NCBI GenBank assembly: GCA_017983755.1
Contig: JAGOAU010000005.1
Span: 1-64,000, forward strand
Reading direction: 5' to 3'
Source: Azonexus sp.
Lineage (GTDB): Bacteria; Pseudomonadota; Gammaproteobacteria; Burkholderiales; Rhodocyclaceae
DNA: 64,000 nt
Within the stretch, counting starts at the first letter, position 1, and every line of letters starts with the position of its first letter. The position numbers and the translations under genes were made by a program. Below the pieces are notes generated by a model that saw nothing but the letters and a program-made list of their open reading frames with translations, searched no databases and was not told where the DNA came from. This document shows positions 36,459 to 45,463 of the stretch, in pieces.

Positions 36459-39029
36459 TCAGGCCTCGGCGATGCGCCGTGCGATATGGGCGAGCGCTTC
36501 TTCGACCTGGTCGATCAGGATCAGGCACAGGTCACCCGGCTGCAGGCGGCCCAGCGCCGTATCGATGGCGATGAACTCGCCGTCGATGGCATCGATGTGG
36601 CGGGCGCGGCCGGCATTGGCCAGGCCTTCGCGGAGCAGGGCGATGACCTCGCCGTCCTCGCGCCCGCGCTGGCAGGCGTCCTGGTAGAGGATGACGTCGT
36701 CGAAGGCTTCGCCGAGGATTTCCGTCTGCTGGCGGATATCGTCGTCGCGCCGGTCGCCGGCGCCGCTGATGACCACCGAGCGGCGCCTGGCCGGCATGTT
36801 CTCGATGCCGGCGACCAGCGCCTGGATGGCGTCCGGGTTGTGGCCGTAGTCGGCGATCAGCGTCGCGCCCTTGTAGTCGAAGACATTGAAGCGGCCGGGG
36901 GCGGTGGCTGCATCGCTGACGAAATTGGCCAGCGCGCGCTCGATGACTTCCCAGGAATAGCCCAGCGCCCAGCCGGTGGCCGTGGCGGCCATGGCATTTT
37001 CGACCTGGAAGCCGATGGTGCCGTTGCGCGTGAGCGGGACGTTGGCCAGCGGGATGCGGTACTTCTTGCGCCCTTCGCCGCAGACGATGGCGTCGCGCTC
37101 GACATAAACGACCCGCCGGCCCTGCGCCCGGTGCGTGGCGAGCACCGGGTTCATGCGGTTCTGGGAAAAGAAGATGATGTTGCCCTGGCAGTGATGGGCC
37201 ATGGCCGCGACCACCGGGTCGGCGGCGTTGAGGACGGCGGTGCCGGTCGGCGCCACGTTCTCGACGATGACGCGTTTGACCACCGCCAACTCGTCGACCG
37301 TGGTGATGAAATTGAGGCCGAGGTGGTCGCCGAGGCCGATGTTGGTGATGACGGCCACGTCGCACATGTCGAAGCCGAGGCCTTCGCGCAGCACGCCGCC
37401 GCGCGCGGTCTCGAAGACGGCGGCGTCGACGTCGGGGTGCAGCAGCACGTTGCGCGCGCTGCGCGGGCCGGAGCAGTCGCCGTCATCGATGCGGCGGCCC
37501 TGGATATAGACGCCGTCGGTGCTGGTCATGCCGACGCGCAGGCCGTTGCTTTCGAAAATACGGCCGATCAGGCGGCTGGTGGTTGTCTTGCCGTTGGTAC
37601 CGGCGATGGCGACGACCGGAATGCGGGCATTGTCGCCATCCGGGAACATCATGCCGACGATGGCCTCGCCGACCGCCCGGCCCTTGCCGAAGGACGGGTC
37701 GAGGTGCATGCGCAGGCCGGGGGCGGCGTTGACTTCGACGATGCCGCCGCCTTGCTCTTCGAGCGGCTTGAGCATGGTGTCGCAGACGACGTCGATGCCG
37801 GCGATGTCGAGGCCGACCGTCTGGGCCGCGGCAACGGCGGCGGCGGCCAACTCGGGATGGACGTCGTCGGTGACGTCGGTGGCGGTGCCGCCGGTCGACA
37901 GGTTGGCGTTGTTGCGCAAGACGACGCGTACGCCGCGCGGCGGCACGGAATCGGCGTCGTAACCCTGCTGGGCCAGGCGCGCCAGCGCGATTTCGTCGAA
38001 ACGGATCTTGGTCAGCGAGGTGGCGTGGCCGTCGGAGCGGCGCGGATCGCTGTTGACGATGTCGACCAACTGGCGGACGGTATTCTTGCCGTCGCCGATG
38101 ACCAGCGGCGGGTCGCGGCGGGCGGCGGCGATCAGCTTGTCGCCGATGACCAGCAAGCGCCAGTCGTGGCCGGGCAGGAATTTCTCGACCATGATGTCGT
38201 CGCGGAATTCGATGGCGACGCGGTAGGCCTGGCGCACCTGTTCTTCGGTCGTCAGGTTGACCGAAATGCCCTTGCCCTGGTTGCCGTCCTGAGGCTTGAC
38301 GACGACCGGCAGGCCGACTTCCTGGGCGGCGACCCAGGCATCGTCCTCGTCCTCGACCGGGCGGCCGTAGGGCACGGCGACGCCGGCGGCGTGCAGCAGC
38401 TTCTTGGTCAGCTCCTTGTCCTGCGCGATTGATTCGGCGATGGCGCTGGTATGGCTGGTTTCGGCAGCCTGGATACGCTTCTGCCTGCTGCCCCAGCCGA
38501 ACTGGACGAGGCTGCCCTGGGTCAGACGGCGATACGGAATGCCGCGGGCGACGGCGGCCGAGACGATGGCGCCGGTCGAGGGACCGAGGCGGATGTCCTC
38601 GTCGAGATCGCGCAGTTCCTTCAGCGTGCCGTCGAGGTCGAACGGCTTGTCATTGAGCGCCGCCAGGCAGAGCTGTTCGGCACGCTCGAAGGCGAGGCGG
38701 CCGACGTCCTCTTCGGTGTATTCGACGACGACTTGATAGACGCCGGTATCGACCGTCTGCGCTGTGCGGCTGAAGGTGACTGGGCAGCCGGCCTGGGCCT
38801 GCAGGCCGAGCGCGGCGAACTCCAGCGCGTGGGCCATCGAGACGGTGTCGAGGTGGTCGGCGGGGATCAGGTCGCCCAGTTCCGGGAAGCGCTCACGCAG
38901 GCGGGCTTCAAAACCGGGCAGGTTGGCGATGGCGACTTCGGCACCTTCGCAGGTGACGATGGCCTGGATGGCGGTGTGCCGGCTCCACAGGTTGGGGCCG
39001 CGCAGGGCACGAATGCGGGAAACGTCCAT
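36459..39029 (-). CDS. cphA: Cyanophycin synthetase
   Basis: CphA makes multi-L-arginyl-poly-L-aspartate without a template, adding Asp then Arg at the cost of ATP. 856 residues, the standard CphA1 length. An N-terminal domain is followed by the ATP-grasp domain (VVKPQDGNQGKGISV; GIVEVNAAPGLRMH) and a Mur-ligase domain with an intact P-loop GTNGKTTTSRL. The ATG at 39029 has AAGGA upstream and the family N-terminus. A second synthetase gene lies 16 bp upstream. Stores nitrogen in cytoplasmic granules. Confidence 0.95.
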   Translation of the reverse strand: MDVSRIRALRGPNLWSRHTAIQAIVTCEGAEVAIANLPGFEARLRERFPELGDLIPADHLDTVSMAHALEFAALGLQAQAGCPVTFSRTAQTVDTGVYQVVVEYTEEDVGRLAFERAEQLCLAALNDKPFDLDGTLKELRDLDEDIRLGPSTGAIVSAAVARGIPYRRLTQGSLVQFGWGSRQKRIQAAETSHTSAIAESIAQDKELTKKLLHAAGVAVPYGRPVEDEDDAWVAAQEVGLPVVVKPQDGNQGKGISVNLTTEEQVRQAYRVAIEFRDDIMVEKFLPGHDWRLLVIGDKLIAAARRDPPLVIGDGKNTVRQLVDIVNSDPRRSDGHATSLTKIRFDEIALARLAQQGYDADSVPPRGVRVVLRNNANLSTGGTATDVTDDVHPELAAAAVAAAQTVGLDIAGIDVVCDTMLKPLEEQGGGIVEVNAAPGLRMHLDPSFGKGRAVGEAIVGMMFPDGDNARIPVVAIAGTNGKTTTSRLIGRIFESNGLRVGMTSTDGVYIQGRRIDDGDCSGPRSARNVLLHPDVDAAVFETARGGVLREGLGFDMCDVAVITNIGLGDHLGLNFITTVDELAVVKRVIVENVAPTGTAVLNAADPVVAAMAHHCQGNIIFFSQNRMNPVLATHRAQGRRVVYVERDAIVCGEGRKKYRIPLANVPLTRNGTIGFQVENAMAATATGWALGYSWEVIERALANFVSDAATAPGRFNVFDYKGATLIADYGHNPDAIQALVAGIENMPARRRSVVISGAGDRRDDDIRQQTEILGEAFDDVILYQDACQRGREDGEVIALLREGLANAGRARHIDAIDGEFIAIDTALGRLQPGDLCLILIDQVEEALAHIARRIAEA

Positions 39030-39045
39030 GACGCTGGATTCCTTG

Positions 39046-41301
39046 TTATTTCCGGACGGCGGCCGGTTTCCTGGCCGGTTGCGCCTGCTTGGCGCGCTGC
39101 GATAGCACGGTGGCCGGGTCGGGGAGGGCGAGACCGAAGGTCTTGACCCCGGTGGCCAGAACGTCCTGGCTGAGACCGAGCGCCCAGCCGGCGGCGACGC
39201 CGGCCAGCACATTGGCGATCTTCTTCGGCGACTTGGCCTTGCCGATATAGGGCGCGTCGATCAGGCGGCAGAGGCGAATCTCGTCGCTACCGTTGCGCAG
39301 CACGATGCGGTTGTCGACGACGGTGACCCCGCGCTTGCCGGCCGCCAGGTGGGCTGTCAACACCGGGTTGGCAGCGTCGCAGGCGAAGAAGATCACCTCG
39401 CCGTCGCAAAGTTCGGCGAAGTCGGCGACCAGTTCGTCCTCGGCATTCAGCACGGCATGGCCGCCGGGCAGCACGACGTCGACCTGCGAGCGATAGATCG
39501 AGCGATGCGTCGTGTAGTACTCGCTGCCGGTCGGCTGGACATCCCAGCGTTCGAGATTCTCGTCTTCCGGAACGATGTTGGTGACGATGCCTACGGCGCA
39601 GCGATCGTAGGGCAGGCCCTGGCCGAGGATCACCTCGGCGCCGTTCTCGATCACCGCTGCCTCGACGGCGCGGTTGAGCAGCAGGCGGCGGCCGCCCTCC
39701 CAGTTGGCGGCATCGGATTTCTGCACCTGGCGGCGGCCGAGGAAGATGCCGTCGCTGCAGGCGAGCCCGACATACTGGGCGGAAAGGTAGAGCAGGCGGG
39801 CGACCAGCTTGGCCACGGCATTCCGGCCGTGGGTGCCGCTGACACCGACGAGCGGCACGCGGCCGGACTGGCCTGCGGCGAACAGGTTGTCGACGATGGC
39901 CTGGCCGACCGGACGTGGCTTGCCGATGCCGGGCTTGATGTGCATCAGCAGGCTGGGGCCGGCGTTGACTTCGACGATGGCGCCGCCCTGCGAGGCCAAT
40001 GGCTGCGAAATATCCTGGCAGACGAGGTCGACGCCGGCGATGTCGAGGCCGACGACGCGGGCGGCGAGGGCGGCCTGTTCGGCGGTTTCGGGATGCACTT
40101 CGTCGGTACAGTCGAAGGCGTGGTTGGCGTTGCGCTGGATCAGCACTTCGCGGCCGGCCACCGGTACGCTGTCGCCGGTCAGGCCCTGGCGTTCGAGTTC
40201 GATGCGGGCGGCGGTGTCGATCCTGATGATCGACAGCGGGTGCAGTTCGGTGGTGCCGCGGCGCGGGTCGGTATTGACCTGGCTGTCGATCAGTTCCTGG
40301 ACGGTCGACTTGCCGTCGCCGGTGATGGTGATCAGGTCGCTGCGGTTGGCTGCGACCAGCTTGCCGCCGACGACCAGCAGGCGGTGTTCGATGCCCGGAA
40401 TGGAGCGCTCGACCAGCACGCCGGAGCCTTCGTCGACGGCGATGGCGTAGGCCTTGGCGACTTCCTCGCGGGTGGTCAGGTCGATGAAGACGCCGCGCCC
40501 GTGGTTGCCGTCGGTCGGCTTGACGCAGACCGGGACGCCGATGTCCTCGGCGGCATCCCAGGCGTCGTCGGCGTCGTCGACCTCGCGGCCCTCGGGTACC
40601 GGTACGCCGACCGAGGAGATCAGTTCCTTGGTCAGGTCCTTGTCGCGCGAGATGGTTTCGGCGATGGCGCTGGTCTGGTCGGTTTCGGCAGTCCAGATGC
40701 GGCGCATCGCGGCGCCGTAGCCGAGCTGGACCAGGTTGCCGTCTTCCAGGAGGCGGATGGCCGGAATCTTCCGGTCGTCGGCAGCATTGACGATGGCAGC
40801 GGTGGAGGGGCCGAGGTACTTGCGGTCGACCTTGCGGCGCAGGGTGTCGATGACATCGGCGACGTCGAAGGCATGATTTTCGATGGCGGCGAGCAACAGG
40901 TCGCGACCGAGTTCCAGGGCCATGCGCGTGACTTCTTCGTGCCAGTTGCTGACCACGAGCTTGTAGACGCCGCGCGTGGTGGTTTGCCGCGTGCGTCCGA
41001 AGCCGTCGGGCAGCCCCGCCTGGGTCATCAGTTCGAGAACCACGTGTTCGAGGATGTGCCCAGCCCAGGTTCCTTCCTGCAGGCGGCGCAGGAAGCCGCC
41101 GTGCTCGTCGTAGCTGCAGCGGTGGTCGACAAGCGCGGGCAGCCAGGCCGTCAGGCGCTCGTACAGCCCGGGAATCTTGTCGGAGGGCAGATCCTCCAGT
41201 TCACCGATGTCGATCCAAATTTCGAGAACCGGCGGGTAGGTCCAGATGCTCGGGCCACGCAGGCTGATGATGTCCCGAAAGATGATGTCTTTTTTCTTCA
41301 T
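39046..41301 (-). CDS. Second cyanophycin synthetase-like protein (CphA')
   Basis: 751 residues, about 100 shorter than CphA. The N-terminal and ATP-grasp domains are conserved (CVKPTDGNHGRGVFI; GAIVEVNAGPSLLMH). In the Mur-ligase domain the P-loop GTNGKTTT has become GTHGRNAV, so the ATP-dependent arginine-adding site is probably inactive, and the C-terminal domain is shortened to a Pro/Lys tail. Paired cphA/cphA' genes occur in other betaproteobacteria. It may initiate chains, extend from dipeptides, or modulate CphA; this is inference. Confidence 0.9.
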   Translation of the reverse strand: MKKKDIIFRDIISLRGPSIWTYPPVLEIWIDIGELEDLPSDKIPGLYERLTAWLPALVDHRCSYDEHGGFLRRLQEGTWAGHILEHVVLELMTQAGLPDGFGRTRQTTTRGVYKLVVSNWHEEVTRMALELGRDLLLAAIENHAFDVADVIDTLRRKVDRKYLGPSTAAIVNAADDRKIPAIRLLEDGNLVQLGYGAAMRRIWTAETDQTSAIAETISRDKDLTKELISSVGVPVPEGREVDDADDAWDAAEDIGVPVCVKPTDGNHGRGVFIDLTTREEVAKAYAIAVDEGSGVLVERSIPGIEHRLLVVGGKLVAANRSDLITITGDGKSTVQELIDSQVNTDPRRGTTELHPLSIIRIDTAARIELERQGLTGDSVPVAGREVLIQRNANHAFDCTDEVHPETAEQAALAARVVGLDIAGVDLVCQDISQPLASQGGAIVEVNAGPSLLMHIKPGIGKPRPVGQAIVDNLFAAGQSGRVPLVGVSGTHGRNAVAKLVARLLYLSAQYVGLACSDGIFLGRRQVQKSDAANWEGGRRLLLNRAVEAAVIENGAEVILGQGLPYDRCAVGIVTNIVPEDENLERWDVQPTGSEYYTTHRSIYRSQVDVVLPGGHAVLNAEDELVADFAELCDGEVIFFACDAANPVLTAHLAAGKRGVTVVDNRIVLRNGSDEIRLCRLIDAPYIGKAKSPKKIANVLAGVAAGWALGLSQDVLATGVKTFGLALPDPATVLSQRAKQAQPARKPAAVRK

Positions 41302-41382
41302 GCTTGATCGCCCAGCTCCGTCTCGCTGTAAGAATTGATTATGGGGCAGCTGATAATTATTAACGCTTTCCGGTGTGCGTGG

Positions 41383-41396
41383 CTGACCCGCGTCAA
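41383..41396. promoter_or_regulatory. Weak FNR-like palindrome upstream of cphA'
   Basis: CTGAC-CCGC-GTCAA differs at one base from the TTGAC-N4-GTCAA form found upstream of nirJ. It lies 82 bp before the cphA' start. The role is uncertain. Confidence 0.3.
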
Positions 41397-41423
41397 AAAA
41401 ATGTCACGCTTCGGTACGCGCCG

Positions 41424-41900
41424 TTACAGGAAGCGGTCGAGTAGCTTGCGGCTGTGGCGGTCGAGGGTGCCGATGTCGCGGATCAGGAACTGGATGCCGT
41501 GGGTATCGGCGATCAGCAGCCGGGTCCGCGACAGGCGACGGATGTCTTCCTCGCCCTTGAGCACCAGCGCCGCATCGCCGCGGTTGGTGGCGACCTGCCA
41601 GGTGCTCGGGCAGGCGAAGCTGGAGACATCGACGATCCGCTCGATTTCCGGCACGAATTCGCGGCTGGCAAGTTCTTCCTCGATCAGCTGGCCGATGGCC
41701 GGCGGCAGGTCGGCCAGGCGCTCGGCCCAGCCGACCTCGTGGCCTTCACTGTTGACCAGGGCGATGCCTTCGTCGGGTGCGGCGATCGGGAAGGCGCGCA
41801 CCGGCACGACGCCCTGGTGGGTATCGCCATTTTGGGCGGTCAGGACGAGTTGACCGTAGGCGTCGCGGTGCAGCTGGAAATTGGCTTTCGACATGCTCAT
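41424..41900 (-). CDS. DUF1854 protein linked to cyanophycin genes
   Basis: 158 residues, no signal peptide. The DUF1854 pattern is visible: GVVPVRAFPIAAPDEGIALV in the N-terminal half and the C-terminal IADTHGIQFLIRDIGTLDRHS. Proteins of this family sit beside cphA and an ABC exporter in betaproteobacteria. It begins two bases after the ABC gene stop, so they are cotranscribed. Function unknown. Confidence 0.85.
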   Translation of the reverse strand: MSMSKANFQLHRDAYGQLVLTAQNGDTHQGVVPVRAFPIAAPDEGIALVNSEGHEVGWAERLADLPPAIGQLIEEELASREFVPEIERIVDVSSFACPSTWQVATNRGDAALVLKGEEDIRRLSRTRLLIADTHGIQFLIRDIGTLDRHSRKLLDRFL

Positions 41901-41902
41901 CC

Positions 41903-44197
41903 TCAGGCGGTCAGGGTTTTCGGAACGACGGGCACGGCCGGTTCCGGTGCTTCGGTATCGACGTTGCGCGCCTGCGCCTGGTAGAGCTTGTAGTAGTGGC
42001 CTTCGGCCGCCATCAGTTCGTCGTGGTTGCCGAGTTCGACCAGGCGGCCGCGGTCCATGACGACCAGCCGGTCGGCCTTGCGTAGCGTGGACAGGCGGTG
42101 GGCGATGGCGATGGTGGTGCGGCCGCGCACCAGGTTGTCGAGCGCCTTCTGGATTTCCTTCTCGGTTTCGGTATCGACCGACGAGGTCGCTTCGTCGAGG
42201 ATCAGGATCTTCGGATCGATCAGCAGGGCGCGGGCGATCGAGATGCGCTGGCGCTCGCCGCCGGAGAGCCCCTGGCCGCGTTCGCCGACCAGCGAGTCGT
42301 AGCCGTGCGGCAGGCGCAGGATGAACTCGTGGGCGTGGGCGGCGCGGGCCGCGGCGATGATCTCGGCGCGCGTCGCATCCGGTTTACCGTAGGCGATGTT
42401 CTCGGCGATGGTGCCGAAGAACAGGAAGGGCTCCTGCAGCACGAGGCCGATGTGCTGGCGGAATTCGGCGACCGGCACCGAACGGACGTCGACACCGTCG
42501 ATGAAGACGGCGCCTTCGGTGACATCGTAGAAGCGGCAGATCAGGTTGACCAGCGTCGACTTGCCGGAACCCGAATGGCCGACCAGGCCGATCATTTCGC
42601 CAGGCCGGATCACCAGGTCGACGTCGCGCGTCACGGCGCGGGTGCCATAGCGGAAGCTGGCCTTCTTCAACTCGATCTCGCCGGTGACCTTGGTCAGGTG
42701 AACCGGATTGACCGGCTCCGGCACGCTGGAGACGTGGTCGAGGATGTCGAAGATGCGCTTGGTGCTCGAGGCGGCGCGCTGGACGGCCGAGACGATGCGG
42801 CTCATCGAGTCGAGGCGGGTGTAGAAGCGGCCGATGTAGGCGAGGAAGGCGGTGAGGACGCCGACGGTGATCTCGTTTTTCGAGATCTGCCAGATGCCGA
42901 AGGCCCAGACGACGAGCAGGCCGATTTCGGTGAGCAGCGTGACGGTCGGCGAGAACAGCGACCAGGTCTTGTTCAGCTTGTCGTTCATCGCCAGGTTGTG
43001 CTCGTTGGCGGCGCGGAAGCGGTCGCCCTCGCGCTTCTCCTGGGCGAAGGCCTTGACGACGCGGATGCCGGGGATGGTGTCGGCCAGCACGTTGGTCACC
43101 TCGGCCCAGACGCGGTCGATCTTCTCGAAGCCGGTGCGCAGCTTTTCGCGCACGTAATGGATCATCCAGCCGATGACCGGCAGCGGCAGCAGGGTGACCA
43201 GCGCCAGCCACGGGTTGATCGAGAACAGGATGACCGCGGTCATCGCGATCATCAGCACGTCGGTCGCGAAATTGAGCAGGTCGAGCGACAGGAAGACGTT
43301 GATGCGGTCGGTCTCGCTGCCGATGCGCGCCATCAGGTCGCCGGTGCGCTTGCCGCCGAAGTATTCGAGCGACAGGCCGAGCAGGTGTTCGTAGGTCGTC
43401 GTCCGCAGATCGCGGCCCATGCGTTCCGAGACCAGCGCCAGGATGTAGGTGCGGATCCAGCCGAGCACCCAGGCCAGGCCGGCGGCACCGAGCAGGCCGC
43501 CGAGATAGAGGGAGACCAGCGACCAGTCGATCGGCTTGCCGTTCTGGAACGGGATCAGCACGTTGTCCATCAGCGGCATGGTCAGGTAGGGCGGCACCAG
43601 CTGCGCGGCGGTCGACGCCAGGGTCAGCAGGAAGCCGCTGAGCAGCTGCCAGCGGTAGGGACGGGCGAAGCGCCAGAGGCGGAACAGGGTCCATGTCGAA
43701 GGCGCCGCCGTTTCTTCGCGGGTGCAGATCGGGCACTCGTCTTCGCCCGGCGGGATCGGCGCCTTGCATTTCGGGCAAATATCATCGGTCGACCGCAACA
43801 CCGGCTGGCCGCTGACGATACTGTTGCGATGCAGGTCGAATTCGCTGATTACGCGCAAGGCGGCGAGATTGCGGCTCAGCGTGTAACGCCAGTTGGCCAA
43901 GCGGCCATTTTCGTCGGCCAGTTCCAGCGCGCCGACGCCGGCGTGGTCGTGGTGGTTCAATACCAGGCCTGCGCGCAACGGCCATTCCTGCCATTTTCCA
44001 GCGCCGGGCGCGCGGGCGAGGAGGCGGCGGTCGGTGACGAGAACCAGGCCGGCGGCGAACTGCAGGCGGGCGTCGAGGTCTATTTCCAGCCAGGCCTGGG
44101 TCTTCTCGCCGGCGGCCAGTTGCGGCTCGAGTTCGGCGGCCCAGCGGCCGGGCAGCGCCAGCTCGGCACTGGCGTTAATTTGTGGATTGGGGGTCAT
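41903..44197 (-). CDS. ABC exporter associated with cyanophycin genes
   Basis: 764 residues in one chain. An N-terminal soluble domain of about 170 residues ends in a zinc-ribbon-like CPKCKAPIPPGEDECPIC, followed by a six-span exporter domain and an ATPase domain with Walker A GHSGSGKSTL, signature LSGGERQR and Walker B ILILDEATSSVD. The soluble extension with Cys motif is unusual for MsbA-like exporters and marks the cyanophycin-associated type. The start is uncertain: ATG at 44197 or 44215; neither has a clear ribosome site. The substrate is unknown. Confidence 0.88.
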   Translation of the reverse strand: MTPNPQINASAELALPGRWAAELEPQLAAGEKTQAWLEIDLDARLQFAAGLVLVTDRRLLARAPGAGKWQEWPLRAGLVLNHHDHAGVGALELADENGRLANWRYTLSRNLAALRVISEFDLHRNSIVSGQPVLRSTDDICPKCKAPIPPGEDECPICTREETAAPSTWTLFRLWRFARPYRWQLLSGFLLTLASTAAQLVPPYLTMPLMDNVLIPFQNGKPIDWSLVSLYLGGLLGAAGLAWVLGWIRTYILALVSERMGRDLRTTTYEHLLGLSLEYFGGKRTGDLMARIGSETDRINVFLSLDLLNFATDVLMIAMTAVILFSINPWLALVTLLPLPVIGWMIHYVREKLRTGFEKIDRVWAEVTNVLADTIPGIRVVKAFAQEKREGDRFRAANEHNLAMNDKLNKTWSLFSPTVTLLTEIGLLVVWAFGIWQISKNEITVGVLTAFLAYIGRFYTRLDSMSRIVSAVQRAASSTKRIFDILDHVSSVPEPVNPVHLTKVTGEIELKKASFRYGTRAVTRDVDLVIRPGEMIGLVGHSGSGKSTLVNLICRFYDVTEGAVFIDGVDVRSVPVAEFRQHIGLVLQEPFLFFGTIAENIAYGKPDATRAEIIAAARAAHAHEFILRLPHGYDSLVGERGQGLSGGERQRISIARALLIDPKILILDEATSSVDTETEKEIQKALDNLVRGRTTIAIAHRLSTLRKADRLVVMDRGRLVELGNHDELMAAEGHYYKLYQAQARNVDTEAPEPAVPVVPKTLTA
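43788..43799 (-). repeat. 12-mer repeat, exact copy
   Basis: Inside the ABC exporter gene, in the N-terminal soluble domain just before the Cys motif. Confidence 0.8.
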
Positions 44198-44254
44198 CGG
44201 GGGAGTATACCGCATGGCTTTCAAAGCCCGCCTAACGCGCCATTTTTCCGGCGG

Positions 44255-44268
44255 TTGACTCACGTCAA
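44255..44268. promoter_or_regulatory. FNR/DNR-like box upstream of nirJ
   Basis: TTGAC-TCAC-GTCAA is a perfect palindrome of the CRP/FNR type, centred about 62 bp before the nirJ start and about 64 bp before the divergent ABC exporter start. NO-responsive regulators of this family bind such variants of TTGAT-N4-ATCAA. Confidence 0.72.
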
Positions 44269-44323
44269 GGTGTGTCCGGCAGGCCTGCCGTTCAATACGC
44301 CGACGCCTCGAACAAGGAATTCC

Positions 44324-45463
44324 ATGTTTCGCATCTCCCAATACATGCAGGAAATCGCCGCCCCGACGCCGCTCGGCCCCAAGCGCAATCCGCCCGGCCC
44401 GGTGGTCATCTGGAACCTGATCCGGCGCTGCAACCTGACCTGCAAGCATTGTTACTCGATCTCCGCCGATACCAACTTCCCCGGCGAGCTGACCACCGAG
44501 CAGGTCTACACGGTGATGGACGACCTCAGGGGCTTCAAGGTGCCGGTGCTGATCCTCTCCGGCGGCGAGCCGCTACTGCGACCGGATATCTACGACATCG
44601 CCAAACGGGCCAAGGCCCAGGGCTTCTACGTCGGGCTGTCGTCGAACGGCACGTTGATCGACGAAAACAACATCGACAAGATCGCCGAGTGCGATTTCAA
44701 CTATGTCGGCGTCTCGCTCGACGGCATCCGCGAAACGCACGACAAGTTCCGCCGCATGGACGGCGCCTTCGAGGCGTCGCTGAAAGGCATCCGGCTCTGT
44801 CGTGACCTCGGCCTGAAGATCGGTGTCCGTTTCACGATGACGCAGGACAACGCCCACGACCTGCCCGGCCTGCTCAAGCTGGTCGAGGACGAAGGCGTCG
44901 ACCGTTTCTATTTCTCGCACCTCAACTACGCCGGGCGCGGCAACAAGAACCGCAAGGACGATGCGCAATACCAGCTGACCCGGCAGGCGATGGACCTGCT
45001 GTTCGACACCTGCTGGGAGTACAACCAGCGAGGACTGGAGAAGGAATTCACCACCGGCAACAACGATGCCGACGGCGTCTATTTCCTGCAATGGGTCCGC
45101 CGCCGCTTTCCCGAACAGGCGGCGCATGTCGAGGCCAAGTTGCGGCAGTGGGGTGGCAACTCCTCGGGAGTCAATGTCGCCAATATCGACAACCTCGGCA
45201 ACGTGCACCCGGATACCATGTGGTGGCACCACAACCTGGGGAATGTGAAAGACCGGCCCTTCTCGCAGATCTGGCCGGATACCTCGGATGCGCTGATGGC
45301 GGGTCTCAAGCAGCACCCGCGGGCGGTCAAGGGGCGCTGCGGCGAATGTGCCTATTTGCAGATCTGCAACGGCAATACCCGCGTCCGGGCGCAACAGATG
45401 ACCGGCGACGCCTGGGCCGAAGACCCGGGCTGCTATCTCACCGACGAGGAAATCGGGCTATGA
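44324..45463 (+). CDS. nirJ: Haem d1 synthase NirJ (radical SAM)
   Basis: A cytoplasmic radical-SAM enzyme that replaces the propionate side chains on the haem d1 precursor. 379 residues. The SAM cluster motif CNLTCKHC (Cys36, Cys40, Cys43) is near the N-terminus, with LSGGEPLLRPD as the SAM-binding GGE motif, and C-terminal auxiliary cysteines in GRCGECAYLQIC. AAGGA precedes the ATG. It overlaps nirN by four bases. Confidence 0.96.
   Translation: MFRISQYMQEIAAPTPLGPKRNPPGPVVIWNLIRRCNLTCKHCYSISADTNFPGELTTEQVYTVMDDLRGFKVPVLILSGGEPLLRPDIYDIAKRAKAQGFYVGLSSNGTLIDENNIDKIAECDFNYVGVSLDGIRETHDKFRRMDGAFEASLKGIRLCRDLGLKIGVRFTMTQDNAHDLPGLLKLVEDEGVDRFYFSHLNYAGRGNKNRKDDAQYQLTRQAMDLLFDTCWEYNQRGLEKEFTTGNNDADGVYFLQWVRRRFPEQAAHVEAKLRQWGGNSSGVNVANIDNLGNVHPDTMWWHHNLGNVKDRPFSQIWPDTSDALMAGLKQHPRAVKGRCGECAYLQICNGNTRVRAQQMTGDAWAEDPGCYLTDEEIGL

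Noticed and set aside
42098-44323. An open frame continuous with nirJ that would add some 740 residues upstream
   Set aside because: It is antisense to the ABC exporter; NirJ homologues begin at the ATG at 44324, which has its own ribosome site.
45091-45459. An in-frame upstream extension of nirN through the end of nirJ
   Set aside because: NirN has a normal signal peptide at 45460 and overlaps the nirJ stop by four bases; the extension is a shadow of nirJ.
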